Positions 1 through 7,035 of a DNA stretch of 64,000 bases are shown here, piece after piece. Origin of the DNA: Brotaphodocola sp003480315. Lineage in GTDB: Bacteria > Bacillota > Clostridia > Lachnospirales > Lachnospiraceae. The translations under genes were made by a program, and so were the position numbers. The stretch is from the NCBI RefSeq assembly GCF_964246085.1, contig NZ_CAXTPD010000003.1. One strand, written 5' to 3'. How positions within the stretch are numbered: position 1 is the stretch's first letter; the number at the start of each line of letters is the position of its first letter. A model generated the notes under the pieces. The model saw only the letters and a program-made list of their open reading frames with translations. It was not told the DNA's origin and did not search any database.

Positions 1-603
1 TTCCCGGATGCGGTTGATATTGACGCTCAAAGCATTGTCATCCACATATAACTGATTGTCCCACAAATACTCAATCATATCTCCACGAGAACAGATTTTT
101 CCTCCGTTCTTGAAAAGGTAATAGAGAATTTTCAATTCGTTCTTGGTAAGCTCTACGCTCTGTCCATGATAGTCCAGACTGCTGGATTCCAGACGCAGCA
201 CCGCATCTCCATAGACCATCTGTTCCCGTTGCTGTGTGGGATAGGCTTTTTTCAGCAGAGAAGCGATTTTCGCAAGCAGGATCGCTGTGTTATAGGGCTT
301 CGTGATAAAAGCGTCTCCGCCCAGCATAATGCTATTCAGCTCGTCCATATCCGTGTTGCAGCTTGTCACAAAGATGATTGGCACTTCGGAAAATGTGCGA
401 ATCTCGGTGCAGAGAGAAAAGCCACTGGTCCCCGGTAGCTTGATGTCCAGTATAATCAAGTGTGGCTGCTCAGCTTTGATCTGATCGATCACATCGGAAA
501 AATCCTCCGGAGCCACCGTTTTATAGCCGTTGCTTTGCAGCAGCGTTTTCAATTCATTCCGTATCAACGGATCATCTTCTATTATCAATATTTTTTCTTT
601 CAT
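1..603 (-). CDS. OmpR-family response regulator, 3' end cut by window edge
   Basis: The gene starts at 603 and runs off the window, so only about 200 residues are seen. The receiver domain shows the acidic pair near the N-terminus (IIEDDP), the phospho-acceptor in LIILDIKLPG and the conserved lysine in FITKPY. After it a winged-helix output domain begins and reaches the recognition-helix motif NINRIR at the edge. It would be a cytoplasmic transcription factor phosphorylated by a membrane kinase, which is probably just outside the window. Many kinases and ABC exporters in this window are peptide-resistance types, so its target could be similar, but that is inference. Confidence 0.9.
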   Translation of the reverse strand, partial: MKEKILIIEDDPLIRNELKTLLQSNGYKTVAPEDFSDVIDQIKAEQPHLIILDIKLPGTSGFSLCTEIRTFSEVPIIFVTSCNTDMDELNSIMLGGDAFITKPYNTAILLAKIASLLKKAYPTQQREQMVYGDAVLRLESSSLDYHGQSVELTKNELKILYYLFKNGGKICSRGDMIEYLWDNQLYVDDNALSVNINRIRE

Positions 604-679
604 ATCAGCCTCCGTAAAAAAAATACGATATGCAGTTGCTCATTCTCCCATTGACATTCGAATAAGTCAAGTATATATG

Positions 680-856
680 TTAAAGCAAACTACCCTTTAA
701 CCCTTTTTTGAAAACCAGTACAGCTCTTTCGGTTCCCCAAAAAGACATCGTAACAAGTCGATAGCTTTCCTTTTCCATTTCTTCTATTTTTGCATTGATT
801 TTCTCTATTACATTTTCCACGGTAATTCCTTCTACTAATTCTGTCCGATACATCAT
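680..856 (-). CDS. Small hypothetical protein (58 aa)
   Basis: The open frame extends upstream to 964, but a GGAGGT ribosome site at about 864-869 points to the ATG at 856, giving a 58-residue protein beginning MMYRTELVEG. It has a predicted mixed helix/strand fold with an acidic amphipathic middle (INAKIEEMEKE) and a beta-rich tail. No family is recognised with confidence; it faintly resembles short sporulation-associated proteins of the Cse60 type. It is the last gene of a leftward cluster, 25 bases behind the SnoaL-like gene, and is probably co-transcribed with the PadR regulator. Confidence 0.55.
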   Translation of the reverse strand: MMYRTELVEGITVENVIEKINAKIEEMEKESYRLVTMSFWGTERAVLVFKKGLKGSLL

Positions 857-881
857 GTTTTTACCTCCATAAGCACTCAAT

Positions 882-1301
882 TCAAAACCAATTCGCTTTT
901 TCTGCTTTGAATTGAGGGGTATCGCCTTCCTGGTATGGATTATAGGTATTGCGATTACACCCAAATTCTTTTAATGCCTTTATTTTATTGTCCTCTGTCC
1001 ATTCAACCAAAGAAATGCCGTCAAATTCCTCTATACTTCCATTGTTCATTTCATTTTTGAAATACCACTCTACAATCGTTTGATCTCCCTTATGAAAAAA
1101 TTGCTTGATTTCCCAAATAACTACCTTGCCACGGGTATTCCATTCCTGAAACCAATGCTTTACTGTTTTTCGGTTGTTATACTGGGGACTCCAGCTTTCT
1201 GTATAGATCACATCTTCTGTAAAAATATCATCAATGCCCATATCCTGCTGATTGAGCCACATATCAAACCATAATCGGATCGTTTTTTCTCGTTCATTCA
1301 T
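882..1301 (-). CDS. SnoaL/NTF2-like domain protein
   Basis: This 139-residue protein has the cone-shaped NTF2-like pattern: an N-terminal helix (REKTIRLWFDMWLNQ), a 'DIFTEDVIYTESW' strand with acidic and aromatic pocket residues, a helix with KHWFQEW, then long strands ending in VEWTEDNKIKALKEFG. Members of this fold are small cytoplasmic enzymes or ligand-binding proteins, and the exact reaction cannot be read from sequence. Translation starts at 1301 behind a GAGGT site. It lies 12 bases after the DUF2812 gene, so it is likely the third gene of the PadR operon. Confidence 0.75.
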   Translation of the reverse strand: MNEREKTIRLWFDMWLNQQDMGIDDIFTEDVIYTESWSPQYNNRKTVKHWFQEWNTRGKVVIWEIKQFFHKGDQTIVEWYFKNEMNNGSIEEFDGISLVEWTEDNKIKALKEFGCNRNTYNPYQEGDTPQFKAEKANWF

Positions 1302-1313
1302 GATATAAATACC

Positions 1314-1901
1314 TCACCATTCTTTTGTCTTACCTTCGCGTTTGTTCTGCATCACCTGGGTTTGATATACGAGAACAGGAATCAGAGAAACCAGGGCAAG
1401 CACACCAAAAACTACCGAGCGATTTACAACCGCAAATATTGCAAACATGAGCAGTATCAGCAACCACGGATTACGCAGATTTCTGTAATAGTTTTCCTTG
1501 TCCTCATAAGAAGTATGAAGTTCAAACGGCTTACCGTCATTATCTTTTTCTACGATCAACAGTTCCCGATTAAAGGTGGTGGCATTTGTTGCTATGCGTC
1601 CGCCTTTTTCAGCCCATGGCCGTAGGCGTACTTTACCAACAGAGTAGTTCAAGTTGATGTTTTTATAAAATACTTTGTAACCCATCCCCTCTAAAAACTC
1701 ATGATAATCGGACGCGTTGGCTTTCGATTTTTGCGCGATAAACTCCACGCAGTATTTTACCTGATCCGGTTTACACGCCTCAAATTCATACAACATTTTT
1801 TCCGCCCGAATCAGACGATAGCCCTTTTCAGACATTTTATTCAGCCAATGTTCCTGGGCAGTCAACAAACCGCCAAAGAAACGATAACACTTTTTGCTCA
1901 T
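1314..1901 (-). CDS. DUF2812 membrane protein, PadR partner
   Basis: The 195-residue product begins with a cytoplasmic DUF2812-type domain (about residues 1-115: CYRFFGGLLTAQEHWLNKM, EKGYRLI, Y.VEFI). It ends with two membrane segments at about 143-160 and 163-180 and a basic tail. DUF2812 proteins are routinely encoded next to PadR repressors in Firmicutes; their biochemical role is unknown and is often guessed to be membrane-stress sensing. Its ATG overlaps the stop of the PadR gene by four bases (1898-1901), so the two are translationally coupled. Confidence 0.85.
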   Translation of the reverse strand: MSKKCYRFFGGLLTAQEHWLNKMSEKGYRLIRAEKMLYEFEACKPDQVKYCVEFIAQKSKANASDYHEFLEGMGYKVFYKNINLNYSVGKVRLRPWAEKGGRIATNATTFNRELLIVEKDNDGKPFELHTSYEDKENYYRNLRNPWLLILLMFAIFAVVNRSVVFGVLALVSLIPVLVYQTQVMQNKREGKTKEW

Positions 1902-2221
1902 ACTGCACCTCCAATAATTCCATTGGCCACTCCTACAAGTTCATTGAGCCTTATCAGTTCCTTTTCTGCAATTTCTTTTCCTTGTGTTGTAATGAGATAT
2001 TCTTTTTTCCGTCCCGCACTATCTCCAAAAGGCGCAATCCAGCCTTTTTCCTGCAACGAGTTCAACGCACCATATAAAGTACCTGCCCCCAGCGTGAGCC
2101 GCCCTTTTGTACTATCTTCAATAAATTGCATGACAGCATATCCATGTTTCGGGGTATAAAGGGAGAGCAAAATAAAGAATGTCACCTCTGTGAGCGCACC
2201 ACCTTTCGCATTGTCCCGCAT
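1898..2221 (-). CDS. PadR-family transcriptional regulator
   Basis: This 107-residue winged-helix protein shows the PadR signature: LTEVTFFILLSLYTPKHGYAVM, then the recognition segment TLGAGTLYGALNSLQEKGWI and the wing GRKKEYLITTQGKEI. The C-terminal dimerisation helix is short, which is typical of the PadR-s2 subgroup. Such proteins bind palindromes in their own promoter and are released by phenolics, drugs or cell-envelope stress. A perfect 9-base inverted repeat at 2238-2273 sits directly upstream and is the likely autoregulatory operator. The gene heads a leftward operon with DUF2812 and SnoaL-like genes. Confidence 0.92.
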   Translation of the reverse strand: MRDNAKGGALTEVTFFILLSLYTPKHGYAVMQFIEDSTKGRLTLGAGTLYGALNSLQEKGWIAPFGDSAGRKKEYLITTQGKEIAEKELIRLNELVGVANGIIGGAV

Positions 2222-2237
2222 AACACCTGCCTCCTTA

Positions 2238-2273
2238 TTACGGTTACTGTAATAAATATATCACTAACCGTAA
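2238..2273 (-). promoter_or_regulatory. Probable PadR operator (9-bp inverted repeat)
   Basis: TTACGGTTA at 2238-2246 is matched exactly by TAACCGTAA at 2265-2273 with an 18-base AT-rich centre. It lies 17 bases in front of the PadR start codon, where an autoregulatory operator is expected. Confidence 0.7.
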
Positions 2274-2349
2274 TAGAAGTCAATAACGATCCAAAACATA
2301 ACAGAACTCCAAGCTTTATGATATAACGACTTGCTACCTCCAGTATAAA

Positions 2350-2372
2350 AAATGTTTCAGAATTGTCCTAAA
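2350..2372 (-). promoter_or_regulatory. Orphan copy of the repeated TTTAGGACAATT / CTGAAACATTT box
   Basis: Read on the minus strand this is the same box that precedes each unit of the 14-19 kb exporter cluster, with one change (GAAACA for GCAACA). It is followed by TATACT and a GGAGGT-like site but no open frame, so it appears to be a relic promoter of a gene that has been lost or replaced. Confidence 0.5.
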
Positions 2373-2376
2373 TGTA

Positions 2377-2421
2377 AAATCAGCACCGGAAAGGAAATAC
2401 TAACTCCACTCTCCGGTGCTG
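2377..2421 (-). terminator. Intrinsic terminator of the GntR/ABC operon
   Basis: CAGCACCGGA at 2381-2390 pairs with TCCGGTGCTG at 2412-2421. On the minus strand the 10-bp stem is followed by GATTTT, just after the last small gene of the operon. Confidence 0.75.
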
Positions 2422-2432
2422 CTATTTATAAA

Positions 2433-2552
2433 TTACTCTGGCATATTTTTCTTTTCATCTTGCTTCTTATCCCGATATTTCCGTATGAGTTTATTACGGA
2501 TAGGAACGCCAACACCAATCAAAAGCACAACTGCCAAAATTGTGAAATCCAT
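2433..2552 (-). CDS. 39-residue single-pass membrane peptide
   Basis: A short frame starts at the ATG at 2550-2552 behind a GAGGTG site that lies at the end of the upstream permease gene. The peptide begins MDFTILAVVLLIGVGV, one hydrophobic helix, followed by a strongly basic tail (RNKLIRKYRDKK). The spacing to the permease (9 bases), the good ribosome site and the terminator immediately after it argue that it is real. It could be a small accessory subunit of the ABC exporter; no family is recognised. Confidence 0.6.
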   Translation of the reverse strand: MDFTILAVVLLIGVGVPIRNKLIRKYRDKKQDEKKNMPE

Positions 2553-2561
2553 ACAATCACC

Positions 2562-3212
2562 TCACATTTCTTTCTTCTTCATAATCCGAATGGACAAGAT
2601 GATAGAAACCGCATACATCGCGACAATAGAAAAAAACACAATCAAAACAGGAAGTATCGGAGAAGATTCAACGCTTGAAATAATTGAGTTCCCGATAGCT
2701 GGCATTTTCGAGAGAAGAAGTAAAGTCACCAAAAAACCGGCCACTGGAATATACATAAATACCCGTCCTTTGATTGAGCCGTACTTGTAATATCCTGGAA
2801 TCTGGAACACGGTATAGAGTGCAAATAAGAATACTCCTGCAATAGCGGCAGTCACAATGTCAAATACGCCAACTGTTTCACCCAGCACTTTCAAGACAAG
2901 CGGCTGTGCAATCAAAGAAATAATCAGGGAAAGAAGTCCCATGGCAAGGACGAAAACATAGCGTCCGATCACAAGCTCGCTTTTACGAACAGGTAAAATA
3001 CCAAACAGCCGATCCATGCTGTTTTTCTCTGTGATGGAAAAGGTATATCCTGTCGTCATGGCAATAAAGCACATGGCAAATGATACCCCTGTCAGTAAAG
3101 AACGATTGATTGCGGCAAACACAATCGGCAGAAGCAGGGTAAAGCAAATTGTCTTAAAATATGGTTTTACCAATGCAATATCTAATTTTGTGGATTTCAA
3201 AATATTACTCAT
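2562..3212 (-). CDS. ABC-2 type exporter permease subunit
   Basis: About 216 residues with six hydrophobic segments (for example TICFTLLLPIVFAAI, YVFVLAMGLLSLIISLIA and ILPVLIVFFSIVAMYAVSI), typical of ABC2_membrane_5 permeases that pair with a YtrB/BcrA-like ATPase. I chose the ATG at 3212 because AAAGGTG lies 7-8 bases in front of it; an alternative GTG at 3221 overlaps its own ribosome site. The start overlaps the ATPase stop by 8 bases. It probably forms the membrane channel for export of, or defence against, an envelope-active compound. Confidence 0.88.
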   Translation of the reverse strand: MSNILKSTKLDIALVKPYFKTICFTLLLPIVFAAINRSLLTGVSFAMCFIAMTTGYTFSITEKNSMDRLFGILPVRKSELVIGRYVFVLAMGLLSLIISLIAQPLVLKVLGETVGVFDIVTAAIAGVFLFALYTVFQIPGYYKYGSIKGRVFMYIPVAGFLVTLLLLSKMPAIGNSIISSVESSPILPVLIVFFSIVAMYAVSIILSIRIMKKKEM

Positions 3213-4065
3213 AATCGTCACCTTTCTTGCTTGTAAACACTACAATTTCATCAATGGTGGCAGGCTCAATAGTCAGGTTGGAGAAACCGTTAATATCTTC
3301 GGTTTTCATCAGTGCCTCAAATCCCGTAGGGAATGTACGAATACCAGCCGCCTTATTTTTCAGATCATCGGACAGTTCCTCAATTCCACCTTTTACAATG
3401 CGGAACATATCCACAAAATCATCTTTGCTGCCAGTATAGAATAACTCGCCATAACTGATGTAGGTAATATAATCAGCCGCACGCTCCAAATCGCCTGTGA
3501 TATGGGTGGAGAACAAAACGCTATGCTCGCCATCTTCAATATACTCTGAAAGAATTTTCAAAAGTTCGTCTCTGGAAACCGGATCAAGTCCGCTGGTCGG
3601 CTCGTCGAGGATCAGCAGTTTGGCATCGTATGAAAACGCACAGGCAAGCATTAACTTCATCTGCATACCTTTGGAAAGTTCTTTTACCTTTTTGGTTGGT
3701 ACAATGTGAAATTTCCGTAACATATCCGCAAATTTCTGGCTGTCCCAATTTGGATAAAATACCGAAATGGATTTTTCAACCTGCGACACTTTCCAATCAT
3801 CACTGAAATAATTTGTATCGAAAACAACGCCAAGCTCTGATTTTACTTTTTGTTCTTCTGCGATATTATCCAGCCCCATCACTTTGACTGTGCCGCCGGT
3901 GCGCTTGAGCATATTCAAAATCAGTTTGATTGTCGTGGTTTTGCCTGAACCATTCGGGCCGATCAAGCCCATAATATATCCCTTTGGCAAAGTAAAGCTG
4001 ATATTGTGAAGCTGGAAAAAATCAAAAGATTTTGAAAGGTTCGTTACCTCTAAATAATTAGTCAT
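3205..4065 (-). CDS. ABC transporter ATP-binding protein (YtrB/BcrA type)
   Basis: The 286-residue protein carries Walker A GPNGSGKTT (about residues 36-44), the signature ELSKGMQMKL, Walker B LLILDEPTSGLD and the switch histidine in LFSTHI. The C-terminal 70 residues form an accessory region common in single-domain exporter ATPases. It should dimerise and drive the permease encoded next door. It overlaps the GntR gene upstream by 8 bases and the permease downstream by 8 bases, so the three form one operon. Confidence 0.93.
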   Translation of the reverse strand: MTNYLEVTNLSKSFDFFQLHNISFTLPKGYIMGLIGPNGSGKTTTIKLILNMLKRTGGTVKVMGLDNIAEEQKVKSELGVVFDTNYFSDDWKVSQVEKSISVFYPNWDSQKFADMLRKFHIVPTKKVKELSKGMQMKLMLACAFSYDAKLLILDEPTSGLDPVSRDELLKILSEYIEDGEHSVLFSTHITGDLERAADYITYISYGELFYTGSKDDFVDMFRIVKGGIEELSDDLKNKAAGIRTFPTGFEALMKTEDINGFSNLTIEPATIDEIVVFTSKKGDDYE

Positions 4066-4441
4066 CTGTTTTTACCTCCGTTAAAATGTCCAAAAGGCGA
4101 TGTAATTCCTCTGTGGATAGATTTGCCATTCTTGCAGCTTTTATTGCTTCGGTGAGATTGTTTTCTACTTTGCAAATGAGCTGCTCCTTAATCAGTTCTG
4201 AACCAGAACCCATTACGAAACATCCGCGCCCCTGCACATTTTTAACAAAACCCTCTTGCTCTAATTCTGTGTATGCCTTTGTCACTGTTAAGACGCTGAT
4301 CTTTAAATCTTTGGCAAGTGTTCTAAGGGAGGGCAAAGTTTCTTCGGCTTGAAGCTCGCCGGATAAAATAGCCGCCTTGATCTGCTGCTTAATCTGCTCG
4401 TATATGGGGACGCCAGATACATTTGAAATAATCAGTTTCAT
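4058..4441 (-). CDS. GntR-family regulator, YtrA subfamily
   Basis: This 127-residue protein has the short YtrA layout: an N-terminal GntR winged helix (VPIYEQIKQQIKAAILSGEL, LPSLRTLAKDLKISVLTV, YTELEQEGFV) followed by a small two-helix dimerisation tail. YtrA proteins repress the ABC operon they head and respond to cell-wall antibiotics in several Firmicutes. Here it is the first gene of the GntR-ATPase-permease-small-peptide operon and an inverted repeat overlaps its promoter, so autorepression is likely. Confidence 0.92.
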   Translation of the reverse strand: MKLIISNVSGVPIYEQIKQQIKAAILSGELQAEETLPSLRTLAKDLKISVLTVTKAYTELEQEGFVKNVQGRGCFVMGSGSELIKEQLICKVENNLTEAIKAARMANLSTEELHRLLDILTEVKTDD

Positions 4442-4464
4442 TGCTGCATCCTCCGTGTGTTTTA

Positions 4465-4509
4465 ACTGTTATGCTGTTGTGTATAACAGTATAACACACA
4501 GAGTTTCAA
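4465..4509 (-). promoter_or_regulatory. Promoter and operator of the GntR/ABC operon
   Basis: On the minus strand TTGAAA (4504-4509) and TATACA (4480-4485) are 18 bases apart. The inverted repeat ACTGTTAT (4465-4472) and ATAACAGT (4483-4490) overlaps the -10 region and transcription start, as expected for a YtrA-type repressor site. Confidence 0.7.
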
Positions 4510-4545
4510 AAAGCAATATAGTTTAAGAAAAGTTCATAATAGCAA

Positions 4546-4585
4546 AAATTGGTCGGGACAATAAATTTACTGTCCTGACCAATTT
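4546..4585 (-). terminator. Terminator after the tandem-receiver gene
   Basis: AAATTGGTCGGGACA at 4546-4560 pairs with TGTCCTGACCAATTT at 4571-4585 (one G-T pair). On the minus strand the stem is followed by TTTTTG. It lies 68 bases after the stop at 4654. Confidence 0.7.
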
Positions 4586-4653
4586 CTCATAAAAAAGCGT
4601 CTATCCTGTCCACTACAAAGACATAAAGACATATTTTTATATGTATAATGATT

Positions 4654-5424
4654 TCATTCCACAAAGAACAGAACCCGCCGGATCAGCTCCGGGATATTCA
4701 CCGGGGCGGTGATATAGTCGTTCACGCCCTCATGCCGGTATTCATATTCCGTGGCAAGGTCGTTGCTCTCGGTGAGGATAAAGAACGGCAGAAGCCGGAC
4801 AGGGGGATTCTTCATTTGGAACATCCCCGCCACCCGCCGCAGCGTATGAAACAGCTCCATTGCTGTGCCGTCCGGCAGTTCCAGATCGCACAGGACCAGT
4901 TCAATTTCCTTATCCTCAAAAATCCGGCGCTTGGCCTCCCCAATCGAGGAAACCAGAATCAGGTCAAAGCCCTTTTGCAGCATAGCCGCCCGCAGCACTC
5001 CGGCACTGGTATCTTCCGCATGGACAAAGAGCAGCTTGTGAAAAGTCGGGGCCTTTTCGCCGGACAACTGCCGGTAGGCGTATTCCACCAGCTTATCTTG
5101 CAGCAGCGGACCTTTCATTTTGTCCATGCACAGCGTCGCGCCCCGGCGCATGGCCTCCTGTTCGTAGTCGTCTTTGTCATGGCAGGACACCAGAATAAAA
5201 GGCAGCTTCTTATCTGTGATCCGCACCTCGTCCAGAAAGTCCATGCCGGAACCGTCCGGCAGGTCAAGATCACAGCAGACCACCAGCGGCATTTCCTCTT
5301 GGATGGCAGCCCGCGCTTCATTCAAAGTGGAAGCCGTTTTCACTGGATAGCCCCGGCGCTGTAAATACTTTCTCAGATTCCATATATAGGTATCACTATC
5401 GTCAATCAACAGTATCTTTTTCAT
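4654..5424 (-). CDS. Tandem receiver-domain protein without output domain
   Basis: The 256-residue protein consists of two CheY-like receivers. The first (about 1-120) has LIDDSD, the phospho-site CCDLDLPDGSG and a lysine in CMDKMKG. The second (about 128-256) keeps LCDLELPDGTA, but the usual lysine is replaced (ITAPVN for TKPF), so its phosphorylation chemistry may be altered. No DNA-binding or enzymatic domain follows. It could act as a phosphate sink or a protein-interaction switch. The group II intron now separates it from the exporter operon upstream, leaving its own promoter unclear. Confidence 0.85.
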   Translation of the reverse strand: MKKILLIDDSDTYIWNLRKYLQRRGYPVKTASTLNEARAAIQEEMPLVVCCDLDLPDGSGMDFLDEVRITDKKLPFILVSCHDKDDYEQEAMRRGATLCMDKMKGPLLQDKLVEYAYRQLSGEKAPTFHKLLFVHAEDTSAGVLRAAMLQKGFDLILVSSIGEAKRRIFEDKEIELVLCDLELPDGTAMELFHTLRRVAGMFQMKNPPVRLLPFFILTESNDLATEYEYRHEGVNDYITAPVNIPELIRRVLFFVE

Positions 5425-5541
5425 ATATCCTCCTGATTTTAATTAGAAATAAAATGATAATAATCGAGTAGGAGGCTAATCATTAGTTGATTAGCCGACC
5501 TCTCACACCACCGTGCGTACCGTTCGGTACACGGCGGTTCT
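5425..5541 (-). ncRNA. 3' end of group II intron: domains V and VI
   Basis: On the minus strand positions about 5540-5506 fold as a domain V hairpin (CCGCCGTG paired with CACGGTGG around an inner TACCG stem). Positions 5497-5473 form a domain VI hairpin (GGCTAATCA with TGATTAGCC and an unpaired A region). The intron end should lie close to 5465. The exon then leads into the ribosome site and start of the tandem-receiver gene at 5424. Confidence 0.75.
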
Positions 5542-5658
5542 TTAGTTTTCACACACTGTTAGATAATAGTCGAGCATGGATGTGTATCCTAGCTTGGCTA
5601 TTATTGATTTTGTGATTACCGTATTTAGCATCTCCGCCATTCTCCAGTAACCACATCT
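5542..5658 (-). pseudogene. ltrA: Group II maturase, 3' fragment severed by IS insertion
   Basis: Read leftward from 5658, this frame encodes GYWRMAEMLNTVITKS, then LGYTSMLDYYLTVCEN and a stop, which is the expected C-terminal end of a IIC maturase. Joining it to the larger part at 7042 across a single TCT restores one continuous frame (…LANSR + CGYWRMA…). It has no start of its own and is not expected to be translated. Confidence 0.85.
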
Positions 5659-5743
5659 TGATGGTGTATAAATAAAGTTGACACCCTATTCTCAAGGATT
5701 TTGATATATAATCATAATCAATACGAGAACAGGAGAAAAACCT

Positions 5744-6085
5744 ATGGCACAGAATCAAAAATCTTATGACAATGAATTTAAAGCACAGGCGGTAAAGCTT
5801 GCCCAGGAAATCGGCGGTCATAAAGCTGCTCAGGAATTAGGGATTCCAAAGGGTACTATGTACACTTGGATAAAAGCCTTCAAAGAGGGGCGTCTCAGTG
5901 CAAATGAAGCAGTTCATACGCCCAAGAATGCTTTATCCCTCAACGATGAACTTATTGAACTCAGAAAGCGTGTAAAAGAGCAGGATAAGGAAATTCGTCG
6001 CTTAAAAGAAGAAAACGAATTCCTTGAGGAAGCAAGTGCTTTTTTCGCAGCCAGCCGTCGGAAGTCAGTAAAAAACAGAGATTAA
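5744..6085 (+). CDS. IS3-family transposase OrfA
   Basis: The 113-residue protein has an N-terminal helix-turn-helix (FKAQAVKLAQEIGGHKAAQELG followed by GTMYTWIKAFKEG). A C-terminal leucine-zipper helix follows (LIELRKRVKEQDKEIRRLKEENEFL), as in IS3/IS150 OrfA proteins that bind the inverted repeats. Translation starts at 5744 after GGAGAAAAACC. Its stop overlaps the OrfB start (TAATG), permitting coupling; in this family a programmed -1 frameshift usually also yields an OrfAB fusion. Confidence 0.93.
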   Translation: MAQNQKSYDNEFKAQAVKLAQEIGGHKAAQELGIPKGTMYTWIKAFKEGRLSANEAVHTPKNALSLNDELIELRKRVKEQDKEIRRLKEENEFLEEASAFFAASRRKSVKNRD

Positions 6086-6990
6086 TGTTTATTGCAATCA
6101 AAACGGATGACGGCCGGATTAAGGGTAAAATTTCTTTTTATTGCAAAGTGCTTCATGTTTCAAGGCAGGCATTCAACAAATTCCTAAAAGCAAAAGATAC
6201 CCCTTGGAAATATCAGGCACTGGCAGATGCAATGCTTGATATTTGCAGCGAAGATGAATGCAATGACACTTATGGAAGAATCCGTATGTATCAGGCCTTA
6301 CAGCTCAAACAGCCTGAGGGAGTACATATTCCCGGTGAGAGAACTGTTTATCGTGTCATGGCAGAAATTGGTCTTAATCATAAACCAAAACGTAAGCCGA
6401 ATGCTATTACCAAAGCTGATAGAGAAGCCAGTAAATCCAACGATTTAATCAAGCGTGACTTCGCTGCTGAAAAGCCTCTTGAAAAGTGCATGACCGATAT
6501 GACTGAAATAAAGGCTTCTGACGGGAAGCTCTATGTTTCAGCTATCTTTGACTGCTATGATTTAGCAGTATTGGGACTTGCTATGGATACAAATATGAGA
6601 GCTACCCTATGCGAACAAACCTTAGAGAATGCTTGCAAAGCTTACCCGATGCTCCGTGGAGCTATTCTTCACAGTGACAGGGGAACCCAGTATACCAGTG
6701 AGCTATATCGTAAAGCTATCAACAGATATGGCATTGTTCAAAGCATGAACAGTGCCGGTGGCAGATGCCATGATAATGCCAGATGCGAAAGCATGTGGGC
6801 ACGCTTCAAAGAGGAATTACTTTATGGTCGTTACGATCCTACCTCAATGACCGTAGAGCAGTTAAAGACGCTCATCCGGAGATACTTCATCAGCTACTGG
6901 AATAATCGGAGGATCTGCTCTGCTAATGGTGGACTACCTCCAATGGTTAAGCGACAACAATACTATGCTTCGCTACAGGAGGCAGCATAA
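6085..6990 (+). CDS. IS3-family transposase OrfB (DDE integrase)
   Basis: The 301-residue catalytic subunit has the HTH_21 region around YGRIRMYQAL and a retroviral-type integrase core. The DDE residues are visible in CMTDMTEI, ILHSDRGTQYTS and CHDNARCESMWARFKEE. The C-terminal YWNNRRICSANGGLPPM motif is also typical. It overlaps OrfA by one base in the TAATG arrangement. No frameshift or stop is visible, so the enzyme should be functional. Confidence 0.95.
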   Translation: MFIAIKTDDGRIKGKISFYCKVLHVSRQAFNKFLKAKDTPWKYQALADAMLDICSEDECNDTYGRIRMYQALQLKQPEGVHIPGERTVYRVMAEIGLNHKPKRKPNAITKADREASKSNDLIKRDFAAEKPLEKCMTDMTEIKASDGKLYVSAIFDCYDLAVLGLAMDTNMRATLCEQTLENACKAYPMLRGAILHSDRGTQYTSELYRKAINRYGIVQSMNSAGGRCHDNARCESMWARFKEELLYGRYDPTSMTVEQLKTLIRRYFISYWNNRRICSANGGLPPMVKRQQYYASLQEAA

Positions 6991-7035
6991 GGTCGAACAT
7001 TCTTGAGAAAAAAGTGTAAACCAATATTGACAATA

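Noticed and set aside
5549..5821. 90-codon minus-strand frame spanning the IS left end
   Set aside because: It crosses the IS boundary and reads the maturase tail out of frame; the correct frame of the tail is the one ending at 5542.
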